A stretch of 64,000 nt of DNA from Rhabdophis nuchalis (taxonomy: Eukaryota > Chordata > Lepidosauria > Squamata > Natricidae): positions 202,691,962 through 202,755,961 of the forward strand of contig CM077644.1 of assembly GCA_039707465.1 (NCBI GenBank), written 5' to 3'. The notes under the pieces were generated by a model, which saw nothing but the letters and a program-made list of their open reading frames with translations, was not told the DNA's origin and searched no databases. Each line of letters begins with the position of its first letter. Position 1 is the first letter of the stretch. A program made the translations under genes and the position numbers. Of this stretch, positions 36,691 through 47,726 are shown one piece after another.

Positions 36691-36933
36691 TAATATACTA
36701 AAATCTACAGTAGAATCCATACATACTTTAAATCTGATATATGTACTGTTTTTGGAACATTTAGAAATCATATCTTAAATATGAAGTCTTTCCTTGTCTC
36801 TTCTATGTTCTTAGCTAAATATCACTATTATACTTTCTTTTCTGGATATTTTCTAAATAGCTACATATGTGTTAGAAGCAAAAGTAAGAATAACAAATAA
36901 ATTGTTTTGCTTGATTTACTGGCATTACCATTA

Positions 36934-37153
36934 CAGTAGTCCTTGTTTAGCAACTTCGTTGTTTAGTGACCATTCAATTATGAGTGATAAAAAGTAACTT
37001 TGTGATCAATCCTCCCATTTACAACCTTCACAGATCTGTAAAGCAAAGGAAAGATGAAGAACAAACATAAACGTCGCCATGGTTTCACTTAGCAACTGCT
37101 TCATTTAGCAACTAAGTTGCTGGTCCCGCTTGTAGTTCCTAAACAAGGACTAC
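36934..37153. mobile_element. MITE with CAGTAGTCCTTGTTTAG ends
   Basis: The tips CAGTAGTCCTTGTTTAGCAA and CTAAACAAGGACTAC are inverted repeats next to TA. The interior phrases (TTTAGCAAC, CACTTAGCAACTG) resemble the MITE at 4,808-5,198, so it may be a related subfamily. Confidence 0.7.
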
Positions 37154-37220
37154 TAACATAGTTACATTCACACATGTAACTTCTTTCTTTTTACATAAAG
37201 TCCTCAATATACAATCATGT

Positions 37221-37398
37221 CAGTGGCGGATTAAGGCTCACTGGTACCCTAAACACTGACAAATCTTGGTGCTCCCCTCCTTTGTACATACTGTACAAAT
37301 CTTCATGGTTGTTTTTTTCTTTCTCAACTTTGTGGTGCCCCCTTGGGCCTTATGCCCTAAGCACGTGCTTAGTCATCTTAATGGTTAATACACCACTG
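37221..37398. mobile_element. hAT-type MITE (178 bp)
   Basis: It starts CAGTGGCGGATTAAG and ends GGTTAATACACCACTG. The flanks AATCATGT and GCCCATGT share only the last five bases cleanly, so the target duplication has decayed. Confidence 0.65.
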
Positions 37399-37795
37399 GC
37401 CCATGTATCTATGTGTATTTTTTTCTGTATTTTAAGAACACAAAGGATAAAACTAAGAAGATAAAATATCATAAGCTACCTTTCATCATATTGAAGTAAT
37501 ATGCATTTCAGACACTACAAGGGTGTACATCTCATAATTGGAGGAAATTCCTGCTTATGGATGGTCTTTGTATAAAGGTAGCGGCTAGACACACCTTGGC
37601 TTTATTGGGAAGGAGATTTGAATTTGATTTTTCTTCTCACGAGAAACTGACACTTTGGAGTAATTCTTATTTGATAATGGCTGCCATTGGCATTTAAGAG
37701 AATCATCAAAATCAACTACTAAATAGCAATACAGTAATTTTAAAACTATCAGAACTCTACAAAATGAATATTATTTACATAGAAATGGCAGTTAA

Positions 37796-39220
37796 TGGGC
37801 GGAAAATGGCTTCTCTTTGTCCCCGACTGACTATGACCTATGGAAAATTACCAGTGTCTCTTTGCGATTTGGACTTCCTCTAATTATTGATGAAGAATTT
37901 TCTTTTTTTTTGGATTTGTGTTTTCCTTTCTGGATTGCCTTTGTTATTATACCTATGGAGTTGGAAAAGTGTTTCTCTGTTGGCTTCTGAATTTTGCAGC
38001 TGTACAACTTTGAGGACTTTGGACTCCTGATCTGCCTTACCAGCCGCACCCTAAAAACGCCATTTTACTGGCACGGATATTAACAGCTAAACATGGCACA
38101 AGAAGCAACGCTCGCAAGCCTTGAACAAAGAATGACTGCCCTTGAAACTGTTATACAAAATTTGGTATCAGAAATTAAGGCTCAGAGGGCAGAAAATGTC
38201 AACTTTAAAAAGGAACTATTGGACACTCGAAAACAAGTGCTTGAGAATACACAGAAGAATGAAGAATTGAAAGGGGGGCTGGAGGGGGCTAAGGGAGAGA
38301 TTAAAAATGTTTCTAATGAGGTTGTGGAAATAAATGCGCATGTGACTAGGATTGATTTGGAAAGGATGACATATTTTTTGAGATTCCAGAATGTTTCTGA
38401 GATGGATGGTGAATGTCTCCCTGATCTTATGAGTACAATTATTGCAGACTATTTACATAAACCCAAAGATGAGATCAGAGGGGACATTGACCTAGTCTAC
38501 AGAATAAATTCTGCATATGCTAGGATGAATGAAGTACCCAGAGAGATACATGTAAAATTTGTTAGAAGGTCAACCAGAGAGGAAATCTTGAAGGTGCAAA
38601 GAGGGAGTCCTATGATTTACCAACAAAAGGAGATTACCATCTTGAAGCAGATTCCAAGAAAAGTTAGAGAAGCCAGAAGGAAATTTTCCTTCTTGTCTAA
38701 AACATTGTTTGATCATGGGATCTGGTTCAAGTGGGTGATACCCGAAGGGATGCTGGTGTTCTGGGAAGGAGGTAGAGTAAAGATTAAAACAGTTGCTGAG
38801 GCGGAAGCCTTTCTTAAAAAACATTCCTCTGTCCTGGGAGAAGATCCAGGGGGGGCAGGGGGAGCCATGGCCCCGCCCGCTGGGGGCCCGGGGGAGAAGG
38901 GGGAAGATACAATTGCCAAGAGACTTAGATCTAAAAAATAACTTTGCCCTTGTTTTTCTTTTGAGTAATATTGTATGATATTTGTAATCTGGATTTTTGC
39001 AATTGACTGACAGTATATAACTGAAAAATTTAGGAATATGTACTTGCTCCCAGCTTGTAGTGTTATGTGAAATGTTTCTTTTTTTTCTTTTTAATAATGT
39101 AATTTGAGGTTCCGGAGGAGCCGACGACTTTGACGTGACCACTCTCAAAATTTCTATGTAACCCTTACCCTACCCCACAAAAAATGTAAACTCAATAAAA
39201 CTTTTTCAATATAAAAAAAA
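37796..39220 (+). mobile_element. ORF1-only L1-type retrotransposon (HAL1-like), intact
   Basis: A 1,425-bp insertion framed by an exact 15-bp target duplication AGAAATGGCAGTTAA (37,781-37,795 and 39,221-39,235). It has a ~297-nt leader, one complete ORF1 (38,093-38,941), a ~270-nt 3' UTR with AATAAA near 39,194, and a short poly(A). There is no ORF2 or reverse transcriptase. In mammals, L1 derivatives with ORF1 but not ORF2 are called HAL1 and are mobilised by L1 enzyme supplied in trans. Here the undamaged ORF and perfect duplications point to a recent insertion. A diverged relative lies at 51,080-53,020. A lone internal deletion of a normal L1 is an alternative for one copy. Confidence 0.85.
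38093..38941 (+). CDS. L1 ORF1p-type RNA-binding protein (282 aa)
   Basis: An intact ORF encoding an L1 ORF1-like nucleic-acid chaperone. Residues ~5-90 form heptad-rich coiled coil (trimerisation in L1). Residues ~93-170 fit the RRM domain, with TYFLRFQNV as its first strand and VKFVRRSTREEIL later. Residues ~180-250 fit the C-terminal domain, with ILKQIPRKVREARRKF and FLSKTLFDHGIWFKW. A Gly/Ala/Pro linker and a basic end (KRLRSKK) follow. In L1s this protein coats the element RNA in cytoplasmic particles and helps reverse transcription. The first ATG is used because it starts the coiled coil and is preceded by noncoding leader. The 51,286-52,258 minus-strand copy aligns from the coiled coil to the tail. 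It is a transposon protein, not a host gene. Confidence 0.88.
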   Translation: MAQEATLASLEQRMTALETVIQNLVSEIKAQRAENVNFKKELLDTRKQVLENTQKNEELKGGLEGAKGEIKNVSNEVVEINAHVTRIDLERMTYFLRFQNVSEMDGECLPDLMSTIIADYLHKPKDEIRGDIDLVYRINSAYARMNEVPREIHVKFVRRSTREEILKVQRGSPMIYQQKEITILKQIPRKVREARRKFSFLSKTLFDHGIWFKWVIPEGMLVFWEGGRVKIKTVAEAEAFLKKHSSVLGEDPGGAGGAMAPPAGGPGEKGEDTIAKRLRSKK

Positions 39221-39235
39221 AGAAATGGCAGTTAA

Positions 39236-40477
39236 AACTCTAAACTGCTCAGCCTTGGTGTCCTTTTGACCTTAGAAACTGCAGATATTTTAAAGTTATT
39301 GGAGATGGCCTTTCTGGAACTCTAAACCAATAATTGATTAACATAAATTAAATATTTCAGATATATATTCGAATAATCTCCTCCAAATTTGGAATATCAA
39401 GTATCCTATACAACCAAATGAAAGGCTCCCAGTTCTAAAGAATGCAGGTAATCTTTGGTTAACAATGGCAATTGTGACAGGGATTTCCACTGTCATAGTA
39501 AAGAGCCATGTCCCACAAGTGTGCCACTTAGTGATGGAAATTGCAGCACTTCTATATAGGAACTGTAGCAATATTTTAGCTTCAAAAAGTTTCAAAGCAG
39601 TTGGCACATACTATGGGTTTCTGGATAAAAAGACCGAAATCCTCCTGACGTCTCTTTGAGCTTTGGGATAATATCAGATATAAAAGTATCAATTCTCTGA
39701 ACAGGGAAGCACAAAAGCCAAGTATTTAAAACAAGATTGTTCTATTTTGTTTTATTTGAGCTGAACTTTTTTTTTTGAAATTGCACACACATCATTTTTT
39801 CAAGGTTTATTTATAATGAATGTTCTCTATGGAAGTGAACCTGTGTTCCCACAGCTCTCTGAAGACTTGCCAGGCTGAGATAGTATGAAACAGGATGTGC
39901 ACGAAGCAATATATAGATCCATTAGCCAGTTTGGGGGAATGAAACTTCCTAAATAAAAACCACTTAAAGCCATTAAAAAAACAGTTCTACAGATATGTAG
40001 AAGATCACATCTACAATTTGATGGGATCAGCCCTCTTTGAGTAACTGTTTTTAGTAACAAGGAGTGCCTTTGATTAATGTTTCTAATTTTTTAAAGTAAC
40101 ACGCAAGAATATGAAATTCTGATAAAGTTGATCTTTAATCATCTGAAAACTCATACCTACTGAATGTCTAATTGGTCATTAACAAGATCATGCTAAGAAT
40201 ATTACAGAATATGAACTACATATAGTTATTGAACAAGCACATTATATCACAGATGTATCAAATTATGTTGACCAATGGATGAACACATTTGAAACCCAAT
40301 ATATATGAGCACTATATAAAGTGATTTTTCCTTTTGACGTGGCCTCTCATCTTGTGTCCAGGGGGAATTTCTCTTTTACTTATGCAGAAATAAATATTAA
40401 TATAACTTTCCAGCTCAAATCCTATGTAGGCAAAGGCTAAGGACCTTTAACAGATTTTCCTAGAAATATAGCCTCTT
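39236..40477. other. Intergenic noncoding DNA
   Basis: No gene. A short stretch at 39,452-39,550 (GGTTAACAATGGCAATTG, then CCACTTAGTGATGG) resembles the CTTAGCAAC-type MITEs. Confidence 0.4.
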
Positions 40478-40751
40478 TGCAGCCTCCATACTTAACCAGA
40501 TCTCCAGGTCAGATGGCAAAATCATGTCTTCAGAATCTTGGGAAGGCCAGCATTATTTGGGAGCAATCTGACCTTAGGATAAATGATATTCCAAAGAGCA
40601 GGTGCTGTGGCTGAAAAGACTTTTCTCCTGGGTCCTGTCACATATGCCTTTGTGGATAGGACCCACATGTCCATCCAGAAGGGACGTGATTGGAGAGGGA
40701 CGGTCCCTCACATAATCCAGCTCATGACATGAAGGTCTTAACAGGTGTAAT

Positions 40752-41010
40752 GTGTGCTGATATACGTAAGGGTTCCCCTCACACACGCATTAGTCATTCC
40801 TGACTCTAGGGGGCGGTGCTCACCTCTATTTCAAAGCCAAAGAGCCAGTGCTGTCTGAAGACATCTCTCTGGTCATGTGGCCTGCATGACTAAATGCTGA
40901 AGGCACATAGAACAAGTTACCTTCCCACCAAAGGTGGCTCCTATTTTTCTACTTGCATTTTTACATGCTTTTGAACTGCTAAATTGGCAGAAGCTGGAAC
41001 AAGTAACAGA
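40752..41010 (+). mobile_element. Squamate tRNA-related SINE
   Basis: Phrases such as GACTCTAGGGGGCGGTGCTC, GGTCATGTGGCCTGCATGAC and CTTTTGAACTGCTAAATTGG, in this order, match a SINE family abundant in snakes and lizards. A decayed minus-strand relative is at about 50,855-51,079. Confidence 0.75.
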
Positions 41011-41017
41011 AGCTCAC

Positions 41018-41216
41018 AGTTTAGGAAGTTTTTTAATTGGGTTTTAAATTTGGTTTTAGCACAGGTGGGAGTGTTTAATATTTATTTTAAATTATATATT
41101 TATTTTTTGCACTTTATATGTTTTTTAAATTTCCTGTGCGCCGCCCTGGGTCCTCCATGGAGAAGGGCGGGATATAAATTCGAATAAAATAAATAAATAA
41201 ATAAATAAATACGGCG
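41018..41216 (+). mobile_element. 3' tail of a CR1/L2-clade LINE
   Basis: Extreme 3' UTR only: TTTTAGCACAGGTGGGAG, CCTGTGCGCCGCCCTGGGTC, AGAAGGGCGGGATATAAAT, then an AATA-repeat tail. Confidence 0.85.
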
Positions 41217-41764
41217 CTAGGGACTATACAGGCAAATATAACTGCCCATGCCACTATATTTTGAACCAGCTGAAATTTCTAGATGTTCATCAAGGCAGAA
41301 ACGTAGTATTTGCTACAGTAATCATGTAAGAAGTGACCAGGGCATGAGTTACTGAGTGTAGGGCTTCCTGGTGTAGGAACGGATGCAACTGGTGCACAAT
41401 TTGAAGCCATGCAAAGGGCAAAGACTATCTAGCCACAACTCCCATCTGCTCATTTAGTAAGTCATGATTCCAGAAGACTCTGGATTGTGCACCTCACACC
41501 ATGCCTACAAAGAACCTCACCCAGCAATCAAGTAGATGGCAAATAGGAGTGGAGAAAGAACTTGTGGCACCACACAAGGTGAACTAACACCTCCGAACTC
41601 AGCGTTTTTCATTTCTAGTTCTTTCTGGCAATCACTGAATCCGCTTGTCAGCTTCACTTTACGTTGTATTCTGATTTGCAAGTGTTGACTAATCAAATAA
41701 GCCACAGCTAGGCAAACTTTGGTTTGGTTTATTTAAGTCTTATCGGATCTGGGCTGCAAAAATG

Positions 41765-42790
41765 CGTCTGGCCGCCAGACGGCACTAAAAAAACAACAAC
41801 CCCACCCCAGGGCTTTCTTTGCCATTTCGCTGCCGCCTAGCGCCCGACCGTGTTTCTGCAATCCAGATCGCGCAGCCCAAGATTTCGGACGCCGCGTGAA
41901 CTCAGCCAAGAGGAAAGTACTTCCGAACCCCGATCGAACAACAGTTCTAGCTGCCAGTCACTTTTTTCTGGGATAATGAATGTAAAGATGGGGGTCTCAT
42001 TCCGCACCTACAGAAAACACGCGTAACCTTCAAGGCACCACTCAGCCTCCGTCCCTCCAGGGCAGGAGGCTCCGCGGCAAGAAAAGGGGGTGGGGTGGGT
42101 GAGAGGGAAGCGCGAGCAAAAGCACAGAAAGCGCGAACTTCCCGATGCCCCGGCTTGACTCCGTTCGCGTCACCGGAACCGGAACTGGGGTTCGACTTTT
42201 GGGGGGGAAGGGGGAGGAACGGAAGGGGCGGGATAAGCGAAAGCCAAACACTAACGAAGGAGAAGCGGCGGTGCGCCTCTCGGTAACTGTTTGCCCCGCC
42301 CCCTTTCCCGGAACTGCAGGTACGTGTAGCCGCTGCGCTTTGCTTTTTGCGTGAGCCGACGGCAGGCATGGCCCTTTCCCCCTCCGATCGGGCGACGACA
42401 AGCCCTCCCGAACCCCCCCACTCCAGGTGTGCGCGTTGAGAGTGAGGAGGGACGGGCGGTGCAGGAGAAGGAAAGCTTCCCTCCACTTCTTGTGTGCGTC
42501 CTTGGCCTTAAATGTGCCTGGGAAGCGGACGGCTCCCCTACCGGCGCTATCGACGGGCACGGCTGTGATTACCTGCCCAGGAGTGGAGGAGGAAGCCCCT
42601 GGGGCGGCCCCGTGGCCCCTTTTGAGGGGGGGGGGTCACCTGTCACGAACGGGAAGCCCAAGCGGGCGTATCCTGGAGAATCGCAGGAATCCTCCCGACT
42701 TTGCAGGGCGCGTTTTCGAGAGATGCTTTTTCTGGGACACTTGAGAGATCGAACCTGACTGACCTCTCAGGGATTTCCGAGGAGCATCCC
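41765..42790 (+). promoter_or_regulatory. ARB2A: CpG island, likely ARB2A promoter
   Basis: About 1 kb of GC- and CpG-rich DNA in an otherwise A/T-rich window. It contains GC boxes (GGAAGGGGCGGGATAAG near 42,219; CCCCGCCCCCTTT near 42,293) and tandem ETS-type sites (ACCGGAACCGGAACTGG near 42,172). There is no TATA box. It lies 7.2 kb upstream of the first ARB2A coding exon on the same strand. The long open frames in it are a by-product of composition. Activity is inferred, not shown. Confidence 0.75.
42200..42319 (+). other. ARB2A: Candidate noncoding exon 1 of ARB2A
   Basis: A strong donor (GAACTGCAG|GTACGT) ends at 42,319, just downstream of the GC boxes. A 5' UTR exon inside the island followed by coding exon 2 fits the known structure of the human gene. 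The start shown is arbitrary because the transcription start site cannot be read from sequence. Confidence 0.4.
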
Positions 42791-44003
42791 AAAACTAGGC
42801 GTTTAAGAGACGACTCTGCTTGGAAAGAAAAAAAAAAGCTGCGTATCTGGATTGGGGGTGTCTGATCAGTTTTGCTGTACTCAGTACGCGCCTGCGTTGT
42901 TGTGTTTGAAGCCGAACTGGAGGTTTTAAAAGTGTCAGAAAGAAAAGGATCCGGTTTTCCTGCAGAATAATAAATAATTGAGATCAGTCACTAACAAGGT
43001 TCACCCACGTGGGGGCTTTTTAGTACTAGATCTCCCAAAGTTCCTCAGTGAGAGGTCATATTCGCCAGCGTAAATTAATGCTGGTGTAATAAAGTATTCT
43101 GTTCCTAATTCAACTTGCAAAATAGTAATGAAAAGAAGGGTAATTGTCTTCTGCACTAATATCAGTGCAGTTGCTATGGAAACCAGTTGTAATTCTGAAG
43201 GTTTCTAACATCTGTTTACCATTGTTTACTTAATCTAATTGTTGGGATTCATAAAAAAATGCAGTCTGGTTGACTGACCCTATTCTAAAAGTAGGTTGTG
43301 CAAACTGAGCTGTCCATATTGCAAAAAAAACCCTATAGGTCTAAGTGGAATGTAGGTTTGGATGCATCGATAATAACTACTGGATTATGCTTTCCCCCCT
43401 CAATATGCCAATAGAGAACAAAGAATATTCCATTCTATAATGTCACATAATCATTTTATCTAGTACATTTTTCTCCAGCCTGACACCCTTCAAAGTTATT
43501 GGACTATATTCTTGTGAACCCAGACATTACTGGTGGTGATAACAGATCATAGATTCACATGTTGTTCCTATAACAACTGCAGTGATTCATTTAACAGCTG
43601 TGTCAAGAAAGGTTGTAAAATGGGGGGAAATTCACTTAATAGCTGTCTCACTTAGCAACAAAAAATTTGGGTTCATTTGGGGTTGAAGTCGAAGTACTTG
43701 TATATATTGTAACAAGAGGACACAGCATAAAAAACAAAGAAAAATAAGGAAACAATGCTGGTGTATAAATATTAATGCCTTTCCCATGAGGCACTAGTAA
43801 TATTAATCAGATATTGGGAAGAAGCTTTTGTGGAGGTTTTTTATAGTATAGTAATAGTGGCAGGATGAATGTTTACATAACTATTCTGCAGTTTCATCTT
43901 TAGTGCCGTCTCTTTCCAGAAGAACATCTGATGTTCTAACTGTTCCATGATCCCCAGAGAAAACAGGGAAAAGTCTGGTAAACTGTTCCCAGTGGTATAA
44001 TGG
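42791..44003. other. ARB2A intron 1, mostly unannotated
   Basis: No exon. The segment 43,555-43,700 (CACTTAATAGCTG, CACTTAGCAACAAAAAA) resembles the CTTAGCAAC MITE family. Confidence 0.4.
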
Positions 44004-44080
44004 AAAAGAAAAACTTTTCAAGGTGGAGTTCTTGGAGTCAGAAAGACTCCAAGAACTCCACCTTGCAAAGTTTTTCTTTT
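44004..44080. repeat. Near-perfect 36-bp hairpin, 5-nt loop
   Basis: Arm 44,004-44,039 is the inverse of arm 44,045-44,080 at 35 of 36 positions, with loop AGAAA (44,040-44,044). The single mismatch is in the CTTT(T/G)CAAGG segment. It resembles a small-RNA precursor in size and pairing but belongs to no family I recognise. It lies in ARB2A intron 1. Confidence 0.95.
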
Positions 44081-45064
44081 ATATTTTCTTATAATGCCCC
44101 AAAGTACAAGGTGTAATGGAAAGTAACCCTTCATAGATCCACATATAAGTAGCAGGGGTGTATCTTTATTGAAACTTAAGGATAACACGCACTGTGCATT
44201 GGGTAATTGTTAAAATGGTGGATCAGTGTATGTTCCTGTAAGGCAGTGTATCACTTGCATATTTCTATATTTTAATTTCCAAAAGTAACACACTTCACTA
44301 GCTTATTCTTTGGTTATTATCATGTTTATTACACTGTAAAATAATTTCTGTAAAATTAAATTCTGTAAAATTTCCAGAATTAGTACTTTTTTGGTTTTCT
44401 TTTTTTATTATAACATTTTAATAGGATTAATGTATCTGAAATGATATACATTAATACAGTGTTATGTGAAATTTGCTTATTCACACATACCTTTCGCTTG
44501 TACAACTTCATTAAAATTGGTCTGAATAGTCAATTAGAAGTTACCACATTAATTATAATATACTTTTCCATCTTTAATACATTGTGAAATGCATAAACAC
44601 TTCCCCAGTATCTATTTATCACTTGGTATTGATGTTTAAATGGTGTATCAAAGTGTAAGCAATTGTCAGCTTCCTTTTTTAGAATACATTTTAAAAGCAA
44701 TTAATTTTTTATCTGTCTCAAGTCAAAATATATTGTTGTTTTATAAAGAGCTTTTGGAAGTCTATGACTATAGATATGGTCATTGTTGGCTGTGATCTGA
44801 TATATTGTTTAAATCTGACATTATTTATATTGTTGAAACCCTTAAACAGCTACAAAACATTTTAATTCAAAATCTTATACACATTAAAACAACACTAATA
44901 AAATGAGAAAATAAGATCAATGTAGCTTATAATTTCATAAAAAACCAAGATATAGGCATACATGGCTACTGTTAAAGTATCATAAGTGCAAATAGCAGTC
45001 TATGCATTTATAATTCAGATGAAACTTGTTGAAATTCAATGTAACACAGAGCTAAAAGAAAAGT
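44081..45064. other. ARB2A intron 1, nothing recognised
   Basis: A/T-rich with no repeat or exon signature. Confidence 0.4.
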
Positions 45065-45318
45065 TTTTTATTTTTTTATTTTTTTATTTTATTTAAATTT
45101 ATATCCCGCCCTTCTCCACAGAGGACCCAGGGCGGCGTACAGGAAATTTAAAAACGTACAAATACAAAGATAAATATATAATTTAAAATAAATATTAAAC
45201 ATTAAACAATCCTATCCTGTACTAAAACCAAATTTAAAATACCCAATTTAAAAGATAATTTAGATAAGATAAGATAATTTAATTTCTAGACCGCTCCCTC
45301 TCCCCAAGGGGACTCGGG
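45065..45318 (-). mobile_element. Two stacked LINE 3' tails (CR1/L2 clade)
   Basis: The first, 45,065-45,260, has ATATCCCGCCCTTCTCCAC and GACCCAGGGCGGCGTACAGG after a T-rich start. A second tip, ACCGCTCCCTCTCCCCAAGG, follows at about 45,280-45,318. It matches the 8,932 subfamily. Confidence 0.7.
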
Positions 45319-45696
45319 AATGACCTTGGGAGAAAAACTTCCTAAACTATATAATGAAGTTAATGTTCCAGATTTTTATTCTTATTACAATTGTTGAAAT
45401 GCATATGTTTGCTACAAGAATCGTAATGTTTGGTAGTACATAACAATGTGAACATTTATTTTCACTTCTGAACATAATTAAAAATTCATACAGGGCAAGA
45501 TTAAAAAAGAACATTTATTATCCCTACTGAAAATGTGTTATTATAAAAGCTTGAACCAGTATTGAAAAAAAATAGTTTCTGGCCAAAAAAATGCCAAGTT
45601 TCTAGCAAAGATTTTGACTCTTCTGATGCTGACATGTTTGGAAATGCTTTTGAATTTATTCAATATTAAACCATGCAATTTTATGCACCTTTTCAT

Positions 45697-45860
45697 AGGT
45701 AGCTCTTCAGTTATCACAACAATTGGGACCTATATTGCTGTTACTAAGCAATGTGGTTGTGAAGTGCAATATCACTTGACTACATTACTTAGCAACAGAA
45801 ATCCTACCAGCCCCAGGTACTATCATAATGTCAGGATCATGGGGTTGTTAAGAGCAAAGA
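45697..45860. mobile_element. Fragment of a CTTAGCAAC-type MITE
   Basis: AGGTAGCTCTTCAGTTATCA, AATTGGGACC and ACTTAGCAACAGAAATCC keep the order of the MITE at 4,808 but without a right tip. Confidence 0.45.
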
Positions 45861-45905
45861 GCCAAGTATAATGATCTTTGGGAATGACCTTGGGAGATGG
45901 AGCAA

Positions 45906-45955
45906 AGAATGCTCCAGATAAGAGATAAGATAAGAGATAAGATTGCTCAGATAAG
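45906..45955. repeat. GATAA-type minisatellite
   Basis: Imperfect repeats of CAGATAAGAGATAAGATAAG. A related GATAAGATAAGATAA run lies at 45,263-45,280. Confidence 0.7.
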
Positions 45956-46084
45956 AGACCTCATAACCCGCAACTTCATAATGGGCAGAGCAAGAGGCTT
46001 CCCTAATTTCTCATGCTGTAAAAGTGATGGTGGGCGGATTGTACTTTCAGACTTGCAAGATTCTATTAATGTAGCTTTAGAATA

Positions 46085-47050
46085 ATAATCATCATCATCA
46101 TCATCATCATCTTTATTGTCATTGTAAAAATTACAATGAAATTGGTTTTAACTTTACTGGTGCAAAATTATAACAGAAACAAAAAAGAGAGAAAAGAAAA
46201 AAGAAAAAACTAGCATGTGCATGGAGTGATTGCGGTTGAATTTAAAAGTCTCACAGCCCATGGATAGAAGCTACCTTTAAACCTGTTCGTTCGGCTGGCT
46301 ATACTTTGATATCTTCTGCGTGATGGTAGAAGGGCAAAGAGATACTAACCAGGGTATGAATCATCTTTGAGAATCTTCCTTGCTCTGCTAAAGCAGCGAG
46401 ATCTGGCGATGTTATCCAGTGATGTCAGAGGGCAACCGATGGTTTCTTGTGCCGAATTGATCACTCTCTGTAGTGCCTTCCTCTCCGCAACTGTTAAACC
46501 AGCATACCACACTGTGATACAATATGTGAGGACACTTTCTATGATGGACCGATAGAAAGAGGTCATCAGCCGTTGTTCCACCTGATTTTTCCGCAGGACT
46601 CTAAGGAAATGAAGTCTCTGTTGAGCTTTTCCAATCACCAGAGACGTGTTGTTTTTCCAGGTGAGATCTTGGCTAATAAGCACTCCTAAGAATTTAAAAG
46701 AGGAAACCCTCTCCACACAGCCCCCCTCGATATACAGTGGGGCAGGTTCCTCTCTGTGCCTACGGAAATCTAGCACCATCTCCTTTGTCTTGCTAGTATT
46801 TAGATGTAAGTTGTTTCTTGAGCACCATGCGGATACCTTCTGGACTTCTTCCCTGTATGCTGATTCGTCCCCTCCAGTTATGAGACCCACCACCGTTGTG
46901 TCATCTGCAAACTTTATTATGATGTTGGATGGATCAGAGGATATGCAGTCATATGTATACAGTGAGTAGAGGTAGGGGCTGAGCACACAGCCCTGAGGGG
47001 AGCCTGTGCTGAGCTTCAGTGTGGAAGATGTGTTTCCTGCCTAGTTTACC
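46085..47050 (-). mobile_element. Rex1-like LINE, 5'-truncated
   Basis: Minus-strand reverse-transcriptase C-terminal part followed by a short 3' UTR (TTTCATTGTAATTTTTACAA, AATAAAGATGATG) and a (GAT)n tail at 46,085-46,113. The 5' boundary near 47,050 is not sharp. Rex1/Babar membership is inferred from the protein pattern. Confidence 0.75.
46345..47040 (-). pseudogene. Reverse transcriptase fragment of a Rex1-like LINE
   Basis: A long open segment with clear reverse-transcriptase motifs. STGSPQGCVLSPYLYSLYTY is the palm region before the active site, and FADDTTVVG contains the catalytic Asp pair. NTSKTKEMVLDFRR, FKFLGVLIS and YRSIIESVLTYCITVWY follow in the usual order. C-terminal to it, past a break near 46,345, the frame continues with LLPSRRRYQS and FYPWAVRLLN. 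The N-terminal fingers and the endonuclease domain are absent, so it is an inactive fragment, though the 213-codon open stretch suggests moderate age. Confidence 0.82.
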
Positions 47051-47726
47051 TTGTGAGGTTGCTAGTAGGAGTCCTAGGCTAGGAATGCAGAGTGGGAGCT
47101 GCTACAGGTGATGCTAAGTGCAGGTGGGCTAGTGAGGACTGTAGAGGGGTGCTACAGAGTGAAGCTGGTCCAGCAAGGATTGTAGCTGTGTGCTGAGGAG
47201 ATGGCAAGTTCTGTGGGTGGGTAGATGCTGGTTCTCAAGGAGTATTGTAATCTAATTTGTTCTTTTTTTTAAACCTTATTTATCCTTCCTGTTGATAGTT
47301 TTCTATTACTATGAATGCGTGTTGAATTGGGGGGAGGAAGAAGATACCTGTAATATAGATGTATCAGGAAAAGATAGCTAGCATTTGAGAATAAGCACTG
47401 CAGATCTGTGGATTTAAAAGTGATTGAGAATCAAGCAGATTTAGTCTGATATATCAGGAAAAGCAACTACAGAGACAGGCAAATTACAATGATAAGTATT
47501 TTTTTTTAAGTAGTAGGTTGTAGACTTTAAAAATAAATTATATTGAAGTGAGAAATGTGGAGAGGTTGCAAAACTTGAAGCTGTTGTCATCCCAGTCATA
47601 GCAGACAATCAAACTCTAGATATTAGATTACAGATTAACAATTATTTCCGTGTTACTTTAGTATATTATTATATTTGATTAAGAAATTCTTTAAAAATGA
47701 ATTATTTTTGAATTATGAATTAAGAG
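47051..47726. other. ARB2A intron 1, nothing recognised
   Basis: The first ~200 bp is G-rich with loosely repeated GCTGG/GAGTG phrases. The rest is A/T-rich. No exon. Confidence 0.35.

Larger units (their letters stand above)
40478..41750 (-). pseudogene. Old CR1/L2-clade LINE, interrupted by two insertions
   Basis: Read on the minus strand, reverse-transcriptase remnants run in order. LSPLLFAIYL lies near 41,530-41,560, FQLVQN near 41,270, and the C-terminal HELDYVRDRPSP segment near 40,680-40,730. Between them sit a plus-strand SINE and a plus-strand LINE tail (40,752-41,216). Order and shared strand support a single element broken by later insertions. It is heavily mutated. Confidence 0.55.

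Noticed and set aside
38093..38941. Intact 282-codon ORF as a possible host gene
   Set aside because: It is framed by a 15-bp target duplication and poly(A), and has the L1 ORF1 domain order, so it belongs to the retrotransposon.
42042..42758. Open frames of 105-179 codons in the CpG island
   Set aside because: GC-rich promoter sequence has few stop codons. No domain, splice support or homologous protein was recognised, on either strand.
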